Source: Pseudobacteriovorax sp. (GTDB taxonomy: Bacteria > Bdellovibrionota_B > Oligoflexia > Oligoflexales > Oligoflexaceae). From it: a DNA stretch of 48,391 nucleotides. A program made the translations under genes and the position numbers. This document shows, piece by piece, positions 1 through 7,974 of this stretch; positions within the stretch are counted from its first letter, which is position 1, and each line of letters begins with the position of its first letter. The notes under the pieces were generated by a model. The model was given only the letters and a program-made list of their open reading frames with translations, did not search any database and had not been told where the DNA came from. The stretch covers positions 1 through 48,391 of the forward strand of contig JABSRP010000048.1 of assembly GCA_013215145.1 (NCBI GenBank), written 5' to 3'.

Positions 1-265
1 CCGCTTCGTGACTAGATTCGGACGAGGCCCTTGCCCCCTCCATCATCTGCATGCACATCTCCGCCGAGAATTCCATGCAGACATAGGCAAGGTCTTCTTT
101 GCCACCAGGAAAGTGAAAGTAGGCGCTTCCCTTAGTTACGTTTGCCTCAGATAGAATTTCACTGATACCCACACCATGATAACCTCTTTCTGCGAACATA
201 AGGGATGCCACCGAGATCAACTGTTGTTTGGTTTCTTCCCCAGCACCTTTAGGCCTACCTGCCAT
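1..265 (-). CDS. TetR/AcrR-family transcriptional regulator, C-terminus beyond the left edge
   Basis: About 88 N-terminal residues are visible. They begin MAGRPKGAGEETKQQLI and contain a TetR helix-turn-helix: AERGYHGVGISEIL, then VTKGSAYFHFPGGKEDLA as recognition helix and exit. The HFPGGKE signature is typical of the LmrA/YxaF-like branch of TetR regulators, which bind a small ligand through a C-terminal domain not present here. The ATG at 263-265 is preferred because it has a GGGAG-like ribosome site about 7 nt upstream and matches the usual TetR N-terminus. The gene lies 118 bp downstream of the flavin oxidoreductase on the same strand, so it probably regulates that enzyme and may share its promoter. 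TetR family: secure. Target: inferred from neighbourhood and the operator candidate at 1660-1675. Confidence 0.9.
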   Translation of the reverse strand, partial: MAGRPKGAGEETKQQLISVASLMFAERGYHGVGISEILSEANVTKGSAYFHFPGGKEDLAYVCMEFSAEMCMQMMEGARASSESSHEA

Positions 266-383
266 TGCCGACTCCCATCCATTGCCAATCGTTACAAATT
301 AAAGAGGAATAGCAACTGCCTCCTCCATAAATATATAGATCATCGTTTCGACATAAGTTCATAAACGCAGCTCATTTAAACTA

Positions 384-1622
384 CTACTCTAGCAATAGTT
401 TGGGCAGCTCGATGGCTAGTGCCAGATAGAGATTCGCCTTGGGCCCAATAGGACGACCGTTACGTGCCGCATAGCGGATTTCCCTTTTGTACCAAACACT
501 TTGTAAAATGGCATCCAACCTCTTGTTACCTATTCTGTCAGTCCATGAGGCAGCATCGATTCGACCTCCGTCCTGTAAGATGGTCTTAACAACGTTCGCC
601 TCAACCAAGAAAGGACGGGCTAAACCGATAAGATCAGTATGCCCATCGTTAATGGCACTTGCCATGCCTGCGGCACTGCGAAACCCGCCAGTCACTAGCA
701 AGGGGCGCTTGAAATTTTTACGAAGTTTTTCGGCAAAATCTAAAAAATAGGCCTCTCGGGACCTTGTGGAAGCTAGCCCCATCATAGCTGGTTCTTCATA
801 GCTTCCTCCCGATATCTCGAGAAAGTCTATCCCGAGATCATCCAACCAACTAGCCACCTTAATACTATCGTCTTCGGAAAAACCGCCGCGTTGAAAGTCG
901 GCCGAGTTAAGCTTGACACACACGATAAAATCATCTTTCACAGCTTTTTTGACTTTTTCCACAACAGTTAGCAGAAAGCGCGCTCTATTCTCGAGGGCGC
1001 CGCCCCAGCGATCTTCGCGCCGATTAGACAAAGGCGATAGAAACTGCGATGACAGATAGCCGTGCGCCGAGTGGATCTGCACACCATCAAATCCTGCCTC
1101 TTGGACGGTAAGCGCTGATTGAACGAAGTCTTCAATGATGGATTCAATCTCATTATCGCGCAGTTCACGAGGCTTCTTAATCAAAGGTCCGTAACCTTTC
1201 ACAGCTATGGCTGACGGCGCCACGGCCTCGGCTCCAGATGACTTAAGCGCCTGGCGTCCTGTATGGTTGATTTGTACAAGAAATTTTGAGCCGCCAGCCC
1301 GACCCACGGCTGCCAACCTTTTAAAGTCTCTCATAAACTCAGGATCTTGAGAGATGTAACCATTACCCTTACGGCAACGACCCTCTTTACTAACAAATAT
1401 GTTGCCAGAAAGGATCAACCCAGCCCCTAGCTTGCCCCATATAGTATACAGGCGGATAAGATCATCACTAATCCCACCTTGGCTTGTCGCAAGTAATTCT
1501 TCCGTGGAGGCTTTGATCAGTCGGTTCGGAACGTTCACACCATTTGGCAAGGCAAATGCCTGGTTCAAAACATCCTGTGGCTTTAGGCTAAGCGCCTGCT
1601 GTGAAGGGGGCTGAATGGTCAT
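384..1622 (-). CDS. NADH:flavin oxidoreductase, Old Yellow Enzyme family
   Basis: This 412-residue protein matches the FMN-binding TIM-barrel oxidoreductases of the OYE group. These reduce activated C=C bonds of enals, enones, quinones or nitro compounds using NAD(P)H. The signature HGYLSSQFLSPLSNRREDRWGG region lies near the middle, with KLNSADFQRGGFSEDD and VTGGFR (phosphate-binding loop of the barrel) further on. At about 410 residues it has only the catalytic barrel; the C-terminal FeS/FAD part of 2,4-dienoyl-CoA reductases is absent, so it should be a single-domain cytoplasmic enzyme. ATG at 1620-1622 has an AAGGAG ribosome site 7 nt upstream. It is followed by a TetR gene, an arrangement common for electrophile-responsive OYE genes. 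Substrate not determinable. Confidence 0.93.
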   Translation of the reverse strand: MTIQPPSQQALSLKPQDVLNQAFALPNGVNVPNRLIKASTEELLATSQGGISDDLIRLYTIWGKLGAGLILSGNIFVSKEGRCRKGNGYISQDPEFMRDFKRLAAVGRAGGSKFLVQINHTGRQALKSSGAEAVAPSAIAVKGYGPLIKKPRELRDNEIESIIEDFVQSALTVQEAGFDGVQIHSAHGYLSSQFLSPLSNRREDRWGGALENRARFLLTVVEKVKKAVKDDFIVCVKLNSADFQRGGFSEDDSIKVASWLDDLGIDFLEISGGSYEEPAMMGLASTRSREAYFLDFAEKLRKNFKRPLLVTGGFRSAAGMASAINDGHTDLIGLARPFLVEANVVKTILQDGGRIDAASWTDRIGNKRLDAILQSVWYKREIRYAARNGRPIGPKANLYLALAIELPKLLLE

Positions 1623-1659
1623 TGATTTTCTCCTTGGTGATCGTCAGCCGGACAATAAC

Positions 1660-1675
1660 TAGACCGGTTGGTTTA
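1660..1675. promoter_or_regulatory. Candidate TetR operator upstream of the flavin oxidoreductase
   Basis: Read on the minus strand this is TAAACC-AACC-GGTCTA, a near-perfect inverted repeat with 6-bp arms, 4-bp spacer and one mismatch. It abuts the -10 box and lies 38 bp upstream of the ATG, an ideal place for repression. The arms resemble the TAGACC/GGTCTA operator I recall for NemR-type TetR repressors of OYE genes; that comparison is from memory. Confidence 0.6.
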
Positions 1676-1702
1676 TTATCGTCACATGGAGGAAAAAATC
1701 AA
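1675..1702 (-). promoter_or_regulatory. Sigma70-like promoter of the flavin oxidoreductase
   Basis: On the minus strand TTGATT (1697-1702) is separated by 16 bp from GATAAT (1675-1680). The -10 box shares its last base with the operator candidate, so a bound repressor would block the start site. Confidence 0.5.
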
Positions 1703-1810
1703 GCCAATTTGACAAAAGTATTAAAAAAAACAATATTTTCAATGAATTAAGAGCCAGCCTGAGAGGAGGCTAAAAGGATCGAAAGGACACCCGACCCTTC
1801 TATCACCTCG

Positions 1811-2284
1811 CTAGGAGCCGTGGATTTGTTCAGCTAAGTAGGCGGTTTCGCCAAGGTCCTTCATAAGGCTTAGCTGTGTTTCGATCCAATCCATGTGATG
1901 CTCTTCGTCTGCAAGAATCTTTTCCAAGATTTCGCGGCTAGCATGATCAACCTCATCGAAACAAACTTTTATCGCAGACTTCAATCGATCGATCGCCTCT
2001 ACCTCGAACTGTAAGTCGTTTTCCAGTTGCTCTTTTACGGTTTGTCCGATTCTCAAGTGCCCAAGGTCCTGCAGATTAGGCAGTCCCTCTAAAAACAAAA
2101 TTCTGTCGATAACGACCTGAGCATGCTTCATTTCGTCTATAGACTCGTGATAAACGAAATCTGCAATCTTGTCATAACCCCAGTCTTTGCAGATGCGAGC
2201 ATGCAAAAAGTACTGATTGATTGCTGTGAGCTCACCCTTTAGTACATCATTGAGTGCCTCAATGACCTTAACACTACCCTTCAT
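1811..2284 (-). CDS. bfr: Bacterioferritin
   Basis: A 157-residue bacterioferritin, the usual length. It forms a cytoplasmic 24-subunit shell that oxidises Fe(II) and stores it as ferric mineral. The di-iron ferroxidase ligands are visible: Glu18, Glu51 and His54 in the HESIDEMKHA motif, a glutamate in the third helix, and DEEHH near position 127. Met52, the haem-bridging methionine that distinguishes bacterioferritin from ferritin, is present. The start at 2284 (MKGSVKVIEALN) is chosen over an upstream in-frame codon because it gives the canonical N-terminus and has GGAGG a few bases upstream. No bacterioferritin-associated ferredoxin gene is next to it, and I see no clear Fur box. It stands 148 bp downstream of the hydrolase gene and probably has its own promoter. 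Confidence 0.96.
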   Translation of the reverse strand: MKGSVKVIEALNDVLKGELTAINQYFLHARICKDWGYDKIADFVYHESIDEMKHAQVVIDRILFLEGLPNLQDLGHLRIGQTVKEQLENDLQFEVEAIDRLKSAIKVCFDEVDHASREILEKILADEEHHMDWIETQLSLMKDLGETAYLAEQIHGS

Positions 2285-2432
2285 ATTCCTACCTCCAAAT
2301 CGTTGAGCTTCATTCTCACACTGATTCCTATATGGACCAAGCAGTATTTGCAAGAATTGAATCGGAAGCAACAATTATATCCGGAGCTACAATCGCGCAA
2401 AACGCAACGATTGAGTCATTGCACTCTGCAAA

Positions 2433-3233
2433 CTACCGACATTGATGTCCTGTCTTGTTCAAAAACTGAACCAAGCGATCGCGGATGGGACTTCCAGGAA
2501 CAAACCCGCTGGTGTGACCGCCGTCCTCATCCAAAATGAATTCCTTTTTTGTAGAACCCAGCTGATCAAATACGCGGTGCCCGAAGCGAATGGGCACCAC
2601 AGGATCTTTTTGGCCATGAACCACTAGACTTGGCAAGCTAATGTCTTTTAGGTATTTGTAAGGGGCGTACTCGTCAGAGATCAACCAGGATAAAGGGATT
2701 TGAAAGGCCCAAGTCAGCCAAAAGGAACCAAGTAAATCCCGAGCTAGGTCACGATAGGAATCGAAAGTACTCTCCAAAACTAATCCACAAATACAGCTAT
2801 CTTTGCTTTTGACTAATGACGGTGTTGCTATGGCCCCACCCAGGCTTTGCCCAACAACAAAAAGCGGAGTCTTCGCCTTATCACAGGCGAACTCTATCAT
2901 CCGAGTGCCATCGATGATCGTCCCCTCCTGATCGGGAGAACCTGTCGAGGCACCATAACCACGGTAGTCAAAGACAATGACCCGGTACCCTGCCTCGATC
3001 AGCCAGACAACAAAAAGGAAGTGAGCCGTCATATTTTGTGCATTCCCATGGAAATGAAGGATGGTCCCTTTCTCTTTTGTTTCTGGCGCAATATTCCAAT
3101 AGCTAAGCCTTTCCTGGTCGGAGGTCGTCAGAACTCCTGCTTCGTATTCCACCTCTCCTGAGGTGATATCGTAGTAAACCTTGCTATTGGGCTGATAAAA
3201 AACTCCAGTACAAGCGAGATGCGAAACGACCAT
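2433..3233 (-). CDS. Alpha/beta hydrolase, BAAT/YfhR-like, envelope-associated
   Basis: Alpha/beta-hydrolase fold with ordered landmarks: oxyanion loop HFHGNAQNM, FDYRGYGAS, nucleophile elbow VGQSLGGA (Ser), HGQKDPVVP (Asp) and GGHTSGF (His). The catalytic triad is complete, so it should be an active serine hydrolase; the family acts on esters, thioesters or peptides and the substrate is unknown. The start at 3233 (MVVSHLACTGVFYQ) is 16 bp after the DUF4105 stop codon. The frame is open further up to an ATG at 3395, but that would overlap the previous gene by 146 bp. The family often has a lipoprotein signal; the hydrophobic VFFIMVVSHLAC stretch resembles one but only if translation starts upstream of 3233. 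Thus the start is uncertain. Confidence 0.85.
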   Translation of the reverse strand: MVVSHLACTGVFYQPNSKVYYDITSGEVEYEAGVLTTSDQERLSYWNIAPETKEKGTILHFHGNAQNMTAHFLFVVWLIEAGYRVIVFDYRGYGASTGSPDQEGTIIDGTRMIEFACDKAKTPLFVVGQSLGGAIATPSLVKSKDSCICGLVLESTFDSYRDLARDLLGSFWLTWAFQIPLSWLISDEYAPYKYLKDISLPSLVVHGQKDPVVPIRFGHRVFDQLGSTKKEFILDEDGGHTSGFVPGSPIRDRLVQFLNKTGHQCR

Positions 3234-3249
3234 GATAAAGAAAACATAT

Positions 3250-5253
3250 CTAAAAGTAAAAACCACTGGCGACTTGATAGCTGCGCCTCCCAAAACTTGA
3301 TTCGAAAGCCAAATGAATGTCTCTATTGGTTTCGACCTGGTAAATAAGCTTAGCCGAAGCCAGATAATGCAGAGCATTTGACCGATTCGTTTCATATTCC
3401 AATTCTACGCGCTGATCAAATCGAAGCGTTTGGCTAAGGTGAGCGATCACCCCTTGCTGAAAGGTCGGCATGAGGGATCCACGGTAGGCTTTGTTACTAG
3501 ATAAACTAAGCCCTGCCAGAGCGTATAGGCGCCAACGACCGAGATCTTTATTGGCGCCTATCACCGCCTTCATACGAACCCTGCGACAGTAATCCGTTTT
3601 GTCAGCTGGACAGAAGGGAAGCTCCATGTAACCAAGATCAAATGCCCAAGAACTAGGCTGTACCAAGGGATGCTGATCAGGAATAGAGATGATATTTAGC
3701 AAATCAACATGCTTGACGAATGCCCGCTCCTCTTCAAAGCGCACCTCACTGTCCAAGAAGCCTAACTCCATGCCACGGCCATAGCCCTCAGGGGGAGATG
3801 CCAAATCATGAAGAGCTGGCTTCCACCTTAAGCTTCCCAGACTACCACCAGTCTCGGCGTCACTGACACCAGCCGCAAAGCTGATATAAGCCGAATCATG
3901 CCCGCGATCTACTCGTGAGGAGATGGGCCCTTTTTCCAGGGTCAAACTTCGTTCCGGAATCCGACTTCTGGCTAAGAGAAAATCCGGCCTAGAGGCAGCA
4001 TAGAGTCTCTTTTCTTCACCTTCGTTAAAAGCAATTTTATAGTCTAACAGCTCAATAGCCGTATCAAGAATCTTAGATTGACAGTCAGCCTCGCAGTCCT
4101 CCGGAAAACTAGATTTGTTATCAACAATATCTGGTAGGTTCGTCAGTAACACAGCCTCGTCTTCTTCAAGTTTGTCGTAGCGAGCCATAAGTCGAGAGAG
4201 CACGGAATGACGATGCTCGACATTCGTAACAATGCCGGCCTCTCTTACGGCTCGAATAGAGTCTGAAGGAATCGCATAGAGAGGAAGTTGAGCCGTTAGC
4301 TCTAGCGAGGGACGAGCACTTTCAAAAAGCATCAATAATATGTAGGCGCAATTGTCGTCTAGAAAGTAGTAATCCATATAAAATGCCCCCTGCTCCCAAA
4401 GCACGAGCATCATCTTTTCGATTTCCTCAGAGGTCAAGTTCAGGTCAAACTGCCAGATATCACGGCTTTCATAGTTATTATATTCCTGAACCTTCGAATA
4501 AAAGGGGAGCATAGCAAAGCGCCCTTTGTAAGATCCTATAAGCCCTTTGAGAGGAAACAGTGGGTTCCATGCTGAGTCAGTGACAAATGCTGAGAAATTG
4601 ATGGTATCGTCCAGCAAATCTGCAGAAAAATTCGCACCTGGTCTTGGCTTTCGATGAAGGCGAATAAATGAATGGCCGAACATAGAAGACGGATTATTAA
4701 GGTAATAGTTAGAAAATATCAGTGAAGCCTTTTCGTAGCTGGCATAATTAATAAATGCGCGAACAGCTGGACAGTCCCCTCGAGGGAAACCATCTTTTAC
4801 CAGATCTAACTCTCGATCGAGGTAGGCAAATCGCGCTGCCCAAACACACTGCGGGTAGTCTTCCTTACCGTTATGCTCAAATCGTTTGTTTTCGTAAAAG
4901 GCCTGTAAACTAGCTAGCATCTCATCGCGGGGCTCATGCTTACCATTGTCTGCAAAAAAGAAGCGTTCGTCGTCAATTAGGCTCTCATCACTAGTATAAA
5001 AGCGATCGGGAATAAATAAAATTTTACGCCATTCACGCTGGAGATAGAGCTCTTTGCTTTTAGCGAGATTTTGCTTACTCGCAAGCACGTTGGTTTCCGC
5101 CTGGCTCAGGGCCACGTTTCCGTGCCCCCAAACCAATACAACTATAAACCAGCTAAATAATCCGGGTACACTCCATTCCTGGAGTCGCCTGTATTTCGTT
5201 CGTATAACTTTCAAGGATAGCCTTCGTTTCAATGTTTCCGTATATGGATGCAT
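3250..5253 (-). CDS. DUF4105 (Lnb N-terminal periplasmic domain-like) envelope protein
   Basis: 667 residues with a late hydrophobic export signal (about residues 30-50, FSWFIVVLVW). It has the DUF4105 core with its two hallmark segments, NNPSSMFGHSFIRLH (His194) and FLDDNCAYILLMLFE (Cys302). The order His then Asn-Cys recalls permuted NlpC/P60 (LRAT-like) cysteine enzymes. Pfam renamed this domain after Lnb, the Bacteroides lipoprotein N-acyltransferase, as I recall. The last third (from about residue 450) alternates hydrophobic and polar residues and ends SYQVASGFYF, like an outer-membrane beta-barrel with a terminal Phe. The ATG at 5253 overlaps the preceding DUF3015 gene by 101 bp; a TTG 39 bp inside is an alternative. 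It is translationally linked to its neighbours. A lipoprotein-modifying role is a hypothesis only. Confidence 0.82.
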   Translation of the reverse strand: MHPYTETLKRRLSLKVIRTKYRRLQEWSVPGLFSWFIVVLVWGHGNVALSQAETNVLASKQNLAKSKELYLQREWRKILFIPDRFYTSDESLIDDERFFFADNGKHEPRDEMLASLQAFYENKRFEHNGKEDYPQCVWAARFAYLDRELDLVKDGFPRGDCPAVRAFINYASYEKASLIFSNYYLNNPSSMFGHSFIRLHRKPRPGANFSADLLDDTINFSAFVTDSAWNPLFPLKGLIGSYKGRFAMLPFYSKVQEYNNYESRDIWQFDLNLTSEEIEKMMLVLWEQGAFYMDYYFLDDNCAYILLMLFESARPSLELTAQLPLYAIPSDSIRAVREAGIVTNVEHRHSVLSRLMARYDKLEEDEAVLLTNLPDIVDNKSSFPEDCEADCQSKILDTAIELLDYKIAFNEGEEKRLYAASRPDFLLARSRIPERSLTLEKGPISSRVDRGHDSAYISFAAGVSDAETGGSLGSLRWKPALHDLASPPEGYGRGMELGFLDSEVRFEEERAFVKHVDLLNIISIPDQHPLVQPSSWAFDLGYMELPFCPADKTDYCRRVRMKAVIGANKDLGRWRLYALAGLSLSSNKAYRGSLMPTFQQGVIAHLSQTLRFDQRVELEYETNRSNALHYLASAKLIYQVETNRDIHLAFESSFGRRSYQVASGFYF

Positions 5254-5677
5254 ATTTTTCTTGGCTTAGTTTTGCAAATTCTAGATGGTTTTGACAACCA
5301 AGAACTTCTGCAAGAGCATATAAGTGATCCCCCTCACCCCGAGCGGCCTCTTTCGTCAATGCTGATAAATTGACAGAGACAAAGACTTCTTGCTCGATGG
5401 AAGCTTGCATTGAGCCACCCTCAACGCAATTCGACAGACCAGAAGTGATAGCCGTAGTCTGCGAATTCAGGATAAAGTTACGCAATGCCCAAACACCGAT
5501 TTGAGTCCCTTGATCTTTACCTTTTAGGACCGAGCTCCATAGTCCACAGCCAGCCATACCGTAGGAAACCTCATAGGTTTTCTCGGCCATGCGCTTTTTC
5601 TTCTTCTTCTTTTTTGCAAAGGCACTCGTGCCAACCAGTGCCAAACATAAGCCAATAATAGTAGTTCTTAAAAGCAT
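5153..5677 (-). CDS. DUF3015 family secreted protein (copy 2, lysine-rich N-terminus)
   Basis: 174 residues: signal peptide MLLRTTIIGLCLALVGTSAFA, seven consecutive lysines, then the DUF3015 motif YGMAGCGLWSSV. Conserved points shared with the next gene upstream are AITSGLSNCVEGG, a mid-protein EVFVSVNLSALTKEAARGEGDHL segment, LGCQNH and a final Cys before the C-terminus. Four conserved cysteines suggest two disulfides in a periplasmic or exported protein. Function of the family is unknown. The ATG at 5677 has GGAG 7 nt upstream, 13 bp after the stop of its paralogue, so the two are co-transcribed tandem duplicates. The 3' end overlaps the DUF4105 reading frame. Confidence 0.88.
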   Translation of the reverse strand: MLLRTTIIGLCLALVGTSAFAKKKKKKKRMAEKTYEVSYGMAGCGLWSSVLKGKDQGTQIGVWALRNFILNSQTTAITSGLSNCVEGGSMQASIEQEVFVSVNLSALTKEAARGEGDHLYALAEVLGCQNHLEFAKLSQEKYASIYGNIETKAILESYTNEIQATPGMECTRII

Positions 5678-5690
5678 TGAATCACTCCAA

Positions 5691-6179
5691 TTAAATAGTT
5701 TTTGTGCAAGATGATTTTAGAGCAGTGTTTGACTTAATTTGATGTCTGACTTCGGAAAGGATGGCCATTGCACCAGGTGAAGAAAAAATCTCTTGATAAG
5801 AGCTCTGCATCTGGACAGAGAACTCGGGTAAGGACGATTTGCTGCAACCAAAAGTGTAAGCGAAATTATCTAGAGTTTCGCCTTGACCTTGAGCCATTTC
5901 TTTAGACAAAATTTTTAGGTTATCCACAACAAATTTTTCCTGAGCATTCACAGCAGCCATCATGTCATCTGTTAGGCAGTTTGATGTGCCCGAAGTAATG
6001 CCGAAACCTTGCGAGGTAAATGAACCGTTAGTAGTGGCGGCAGATACCTGCCCTCCCCTATTACCCATGACTATGGAGCCCAATCCACATCCAGCCATTC
6101 CATATCCGGGGGCAGCAAAACTCTCGGGGGGAATCGTAAACAAGAAAAGCAGTGGCGCAAAGCGCAAGAACAATTTCAT
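5691..6179 (-). CDS. DUF3015 family secreted protein (copy 1)
   Basis: 162 residues: signal peptide MKLFLRFAPLLFLFTIPPESFA, then YGMAGCGLGSIVMGNRGG, the hallmark of DUF3015. GITSGTSNCLTDD, FAYTFGCSKSS and a C-terminal Cys are shared with the following paralogue. Start at 6179 is preferred over the in-frame ATG at 6206 because AGGAG lies 7 nt upstream and the signal peptide is then canonical. It is the first gene of the minus-strand set 6179-2433. Its ribosome site is partly inside an inverted repeat (6189-6217). Function unknown. Confidence 0.88.
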   Translation of the reverse strand: MKLFLRFAPLLFLFTIPPESFAAPGYGMAGCGLGSIVMGNRGGQVSAATTNGSFTSQGFGITSGTSNCLTDDMMAAVNAQEKFVVDNLKILSKEMAQGQGETLDNFAYTFGCSKSSLPEFSVQMQSSYQEIFSSPGAMAILSEVRHQIKSNTALKSSCTKTI

Positions 6180-6188
6180 CGTGAAACT

Positions 6189-6217
6189 CCTAGAAAAATA
6201 AATCATGATTTTCTAGG
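6189..6217 (-). promoter_or_regulatory. 5'-UTR stem-loop overlapping the ribosome-binding site of DUF3015 copy 1
   Basis: A perfect 9-bp inverted repeat, CCTAGAAAA / TTTTCTAGG (6189-6197 and 6209-6217), with an 11-nt loop. In the mRNA its 3' arm ends in the AGG of the AGGAG ribosome site for the ATG at 6179. The stem is mostly A-U, as expected for a structure that can melt. It could equally be a dimeric-protein operator. Confidence 0.45.
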
Positions 6218-6365
6218 ATAAATTAGTTCTGTGAAACTGCAAGCTCTAGTTCAAGATAAAAGTATAATTTCTTTACGGAAATCATATCCTTGAGAGATCA
6301 CAAAAAAGATTCTTGCAATCCCACAAATTCGATTGTTCAAAAATAAAAAAATGAAACTTGTTGGT

Positions 6366-6968
6366 TTAGAAAGTCCGGCTCAAAGAAACGAAGGTTCCGA
6401 ATAACTGTGTCCCCACGGCATCGACGCTCAGGGGCAGTCCTAACACCTCAAAAAAACCTCCTAATCCAAAATTCAAGCCAAAAAGATCATGGTAAACGTA
6501 CTCTAATTCTGTAGTAGCTTGTATTTTGCTGCCTTTAATATCTTGAAACCCTGTCTGCTCAATCCCTATGGAATAATTATGCATCCCTACACGCTGATTT
6601 ACGACCAAAGCCCATGGATTGCGACTTTGAGCTTGATATAAATCATTGTGATGGTGGGCCAAGGAAACACCACCCATAAGTGTCCATCGATAGAAAACCT
6701 CATATTGCTCTCGCACGATTTGCGCTAACGAAGCCTCATAGGACAAACCTACCGCTAATCCCCAGCCTGAGGACTGCTGCGGGCGAATGAGATACCTCAG
6801 CCGATAATCCAATACAGAAATGGTAAAATCTTGATTTTCTGTTTCATTGCTAGGTTTGTAGCTTAGGCTTCCCGTACCGAACCCTACGGTACTATCAAAC
6901 CTAGCCTCAGCTAACGACGAGCAACTCAAAAAAACTAAGATGATCCCCCTGTGAAACGCACTAACCAT
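6366..6968 (-). CDS. Putative outer-membrane beta-barrel protein
   Basis: 200 residues with a signal peptide (HRGIILVFLSCSSLAEA). The rest is alternating polar/hydrophobic strands rich in Gly and aromatic residues (VGFGTGSLSYKP, LDYRLRYLIRP, GWGLAVGLSYEAS, FYRWTLMGGVSL), ending FGTFVSLSRTF with the terminal Phe typical of outer-membrane barrels. The predicted strand number suits an 8-stranded barrel, but this is read by eye. The ATG at 6968 overlaps the stop of the GYF-like gene by 8 bp, so the two are translationally coupled; a TTG at 6977 is an alternative. No specific family recognised. Confidence 0.7.
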   Translation of the reverse strand: MVSAFHRGIILVFLSCSSLAEARFDSTVGFGTGSLSYKPSNETENQDFTISVLDYRLRYLIRPQQSSGWGLAVGLSYEASLAQIVREQYEVFYRWTLMGGVSLAHHHNDLYQAQSRNPWALVVNQRVGMHNYSIGIEQTGFQDIKGSKIQATTELEYVYHDLFGLNFGLGGFFEVLGLPLSVDAVGTQLFGTFVSLSRTF

Positions 6969-7974
6969 CCTGTTCAAACCGCGATCTGTGAAGGCGCCAG
7001 TGGATGTTTAAAGCCCCCTGCAGTTTTGCTAAGAAAATACTAGGGCACAGGGTTAACCAAAGCAGCTTAGTTTTAGAATACTGATAGTTATTTTGGGACT
7101 CCAATTCCTGAACAAGTCCCAAAAGCTTGCCGCAACTATACAAAGAAACCAGGGGAAAGCATGACAAAACACTATGCAACAGTAACTTCGGACCGCGAAT
7201 CTTCTGGCCGGAATAGTGCCAGAATGCTTCTTTACAAATCGTCTGATACCAAAAGTAGTTAGTTAGTCCTAGGCTCATGACACTCATCATGAGTGGCATG
7301 GGTCCGCGAACCTTACCCAACCTTAGGATTTGGACGGGCTCGATCTCCTTCACTGCTTGCCCTGCCACTTGGGTCGCTGAGGCAGGGGCTACCGAGGTAG
7401 CAGCTGCTGGCTGTTTGCCGATTTTCGTATCTTCTAGATATCGCGATTTGCTGATCTTAGTCTCTTCGCGGGTTGAGACAGGGATTTGATCAACCTTTGA
7501 GTCTATCGCATGTGCGACGACCTGAGGCTTTTTCTTTTTCTTACGTTTTTTCCCATAACGGTTTTGCTTCGATACCGTTGACGTGCGCGGCCAAGACTCT
7601 TTAGTATGTAAGCTTTCGCTCGGGGAAAACTCACGCCGTTCGCTCTTAGCTTGGCCTCCTCCCAAGGACTCAACAGGGGATTTTTTGCCGTCTCCCCGAC
7701 GAATCGCCCGATTCATTTCGCGATTAAGCTCCCGCGACATTTTTCGTGAAAGAGACGGAGTCACGTTACCAGGTTGCCGAGCGTCCTGAATCGCATACCA
7801 GCGAGAGTGCTTTTTTTGAGTCACCAAAATTTTCTCGCCAGAGCTGTCAACATCAGGCAATTTATGAAGGTCTTTCGCAAAATACGGACCGTTAATCTTA
7901 CTGTCTGCGTAGACATACCAGTCTTTGCGATCGAATGCTTTGAGAAAATTAGGTAGTTGACTTTGATTCTTCAT
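6961..7974 (-). CDS. GYF_2-like domain protein with C-terminal membrane segments
   Basis: 337 residues in three parts. Residues 15-65 (DWYVYADSKINGPYFAKDL ... RWYAIQDA) resemble GYF_2/DUF4339 domains, which bind peptides or sit on membrane proteins. The middle is a charged, low-complexity linker with a KKRKKKKK tract and Ser/Ala/Thr stretches. Residues from about 225 hold hydrophobic segments (MSVMSLGLTNYFWY, LLLHSVLSCFPLVSLYSCG, LLWLTLCPSIFLA) like DUF4234-type small membrane domains. The start at 7974 is chosen because AAAGGAGG lies 7 nt upstream; an in-frame ATG at 7998 lacks one. It follows the giant-lipoprotein genes by 139 bp and overlaps the barrel-like gene downstream. Function unknown. 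Confidence 0.72.
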   Translation of the reverse strand: MKNQSQLPNFLKAFDRKDWYVYADSKINGPYFAKDLHKLPDVDSSGEKILVTQKKHSRWYAIQDARQPGNVTPSLSRKMSRELNREMNRAIRRGDGKKSPVESLGGGQAKSERREFSPSESLHTKESWPRTSTVSKQNRYGKKRKKKKKPQVVAHAIDSKVDQIPVSTREETKISKSRYLEDTKIGKQPAAATSVAPASATQVAGQAVKEIEPVQILRLGKVRGPMPLMMSVMSLGLTNYFWYQTICKEAFWHYSGQKIRGPKLLLHSVLSCFPLVSLYSCGKLLGLVQELESQNNYQYSKTKLLWLTLCPSIFLAKLQGALNIHWRLHRSRFEQDG

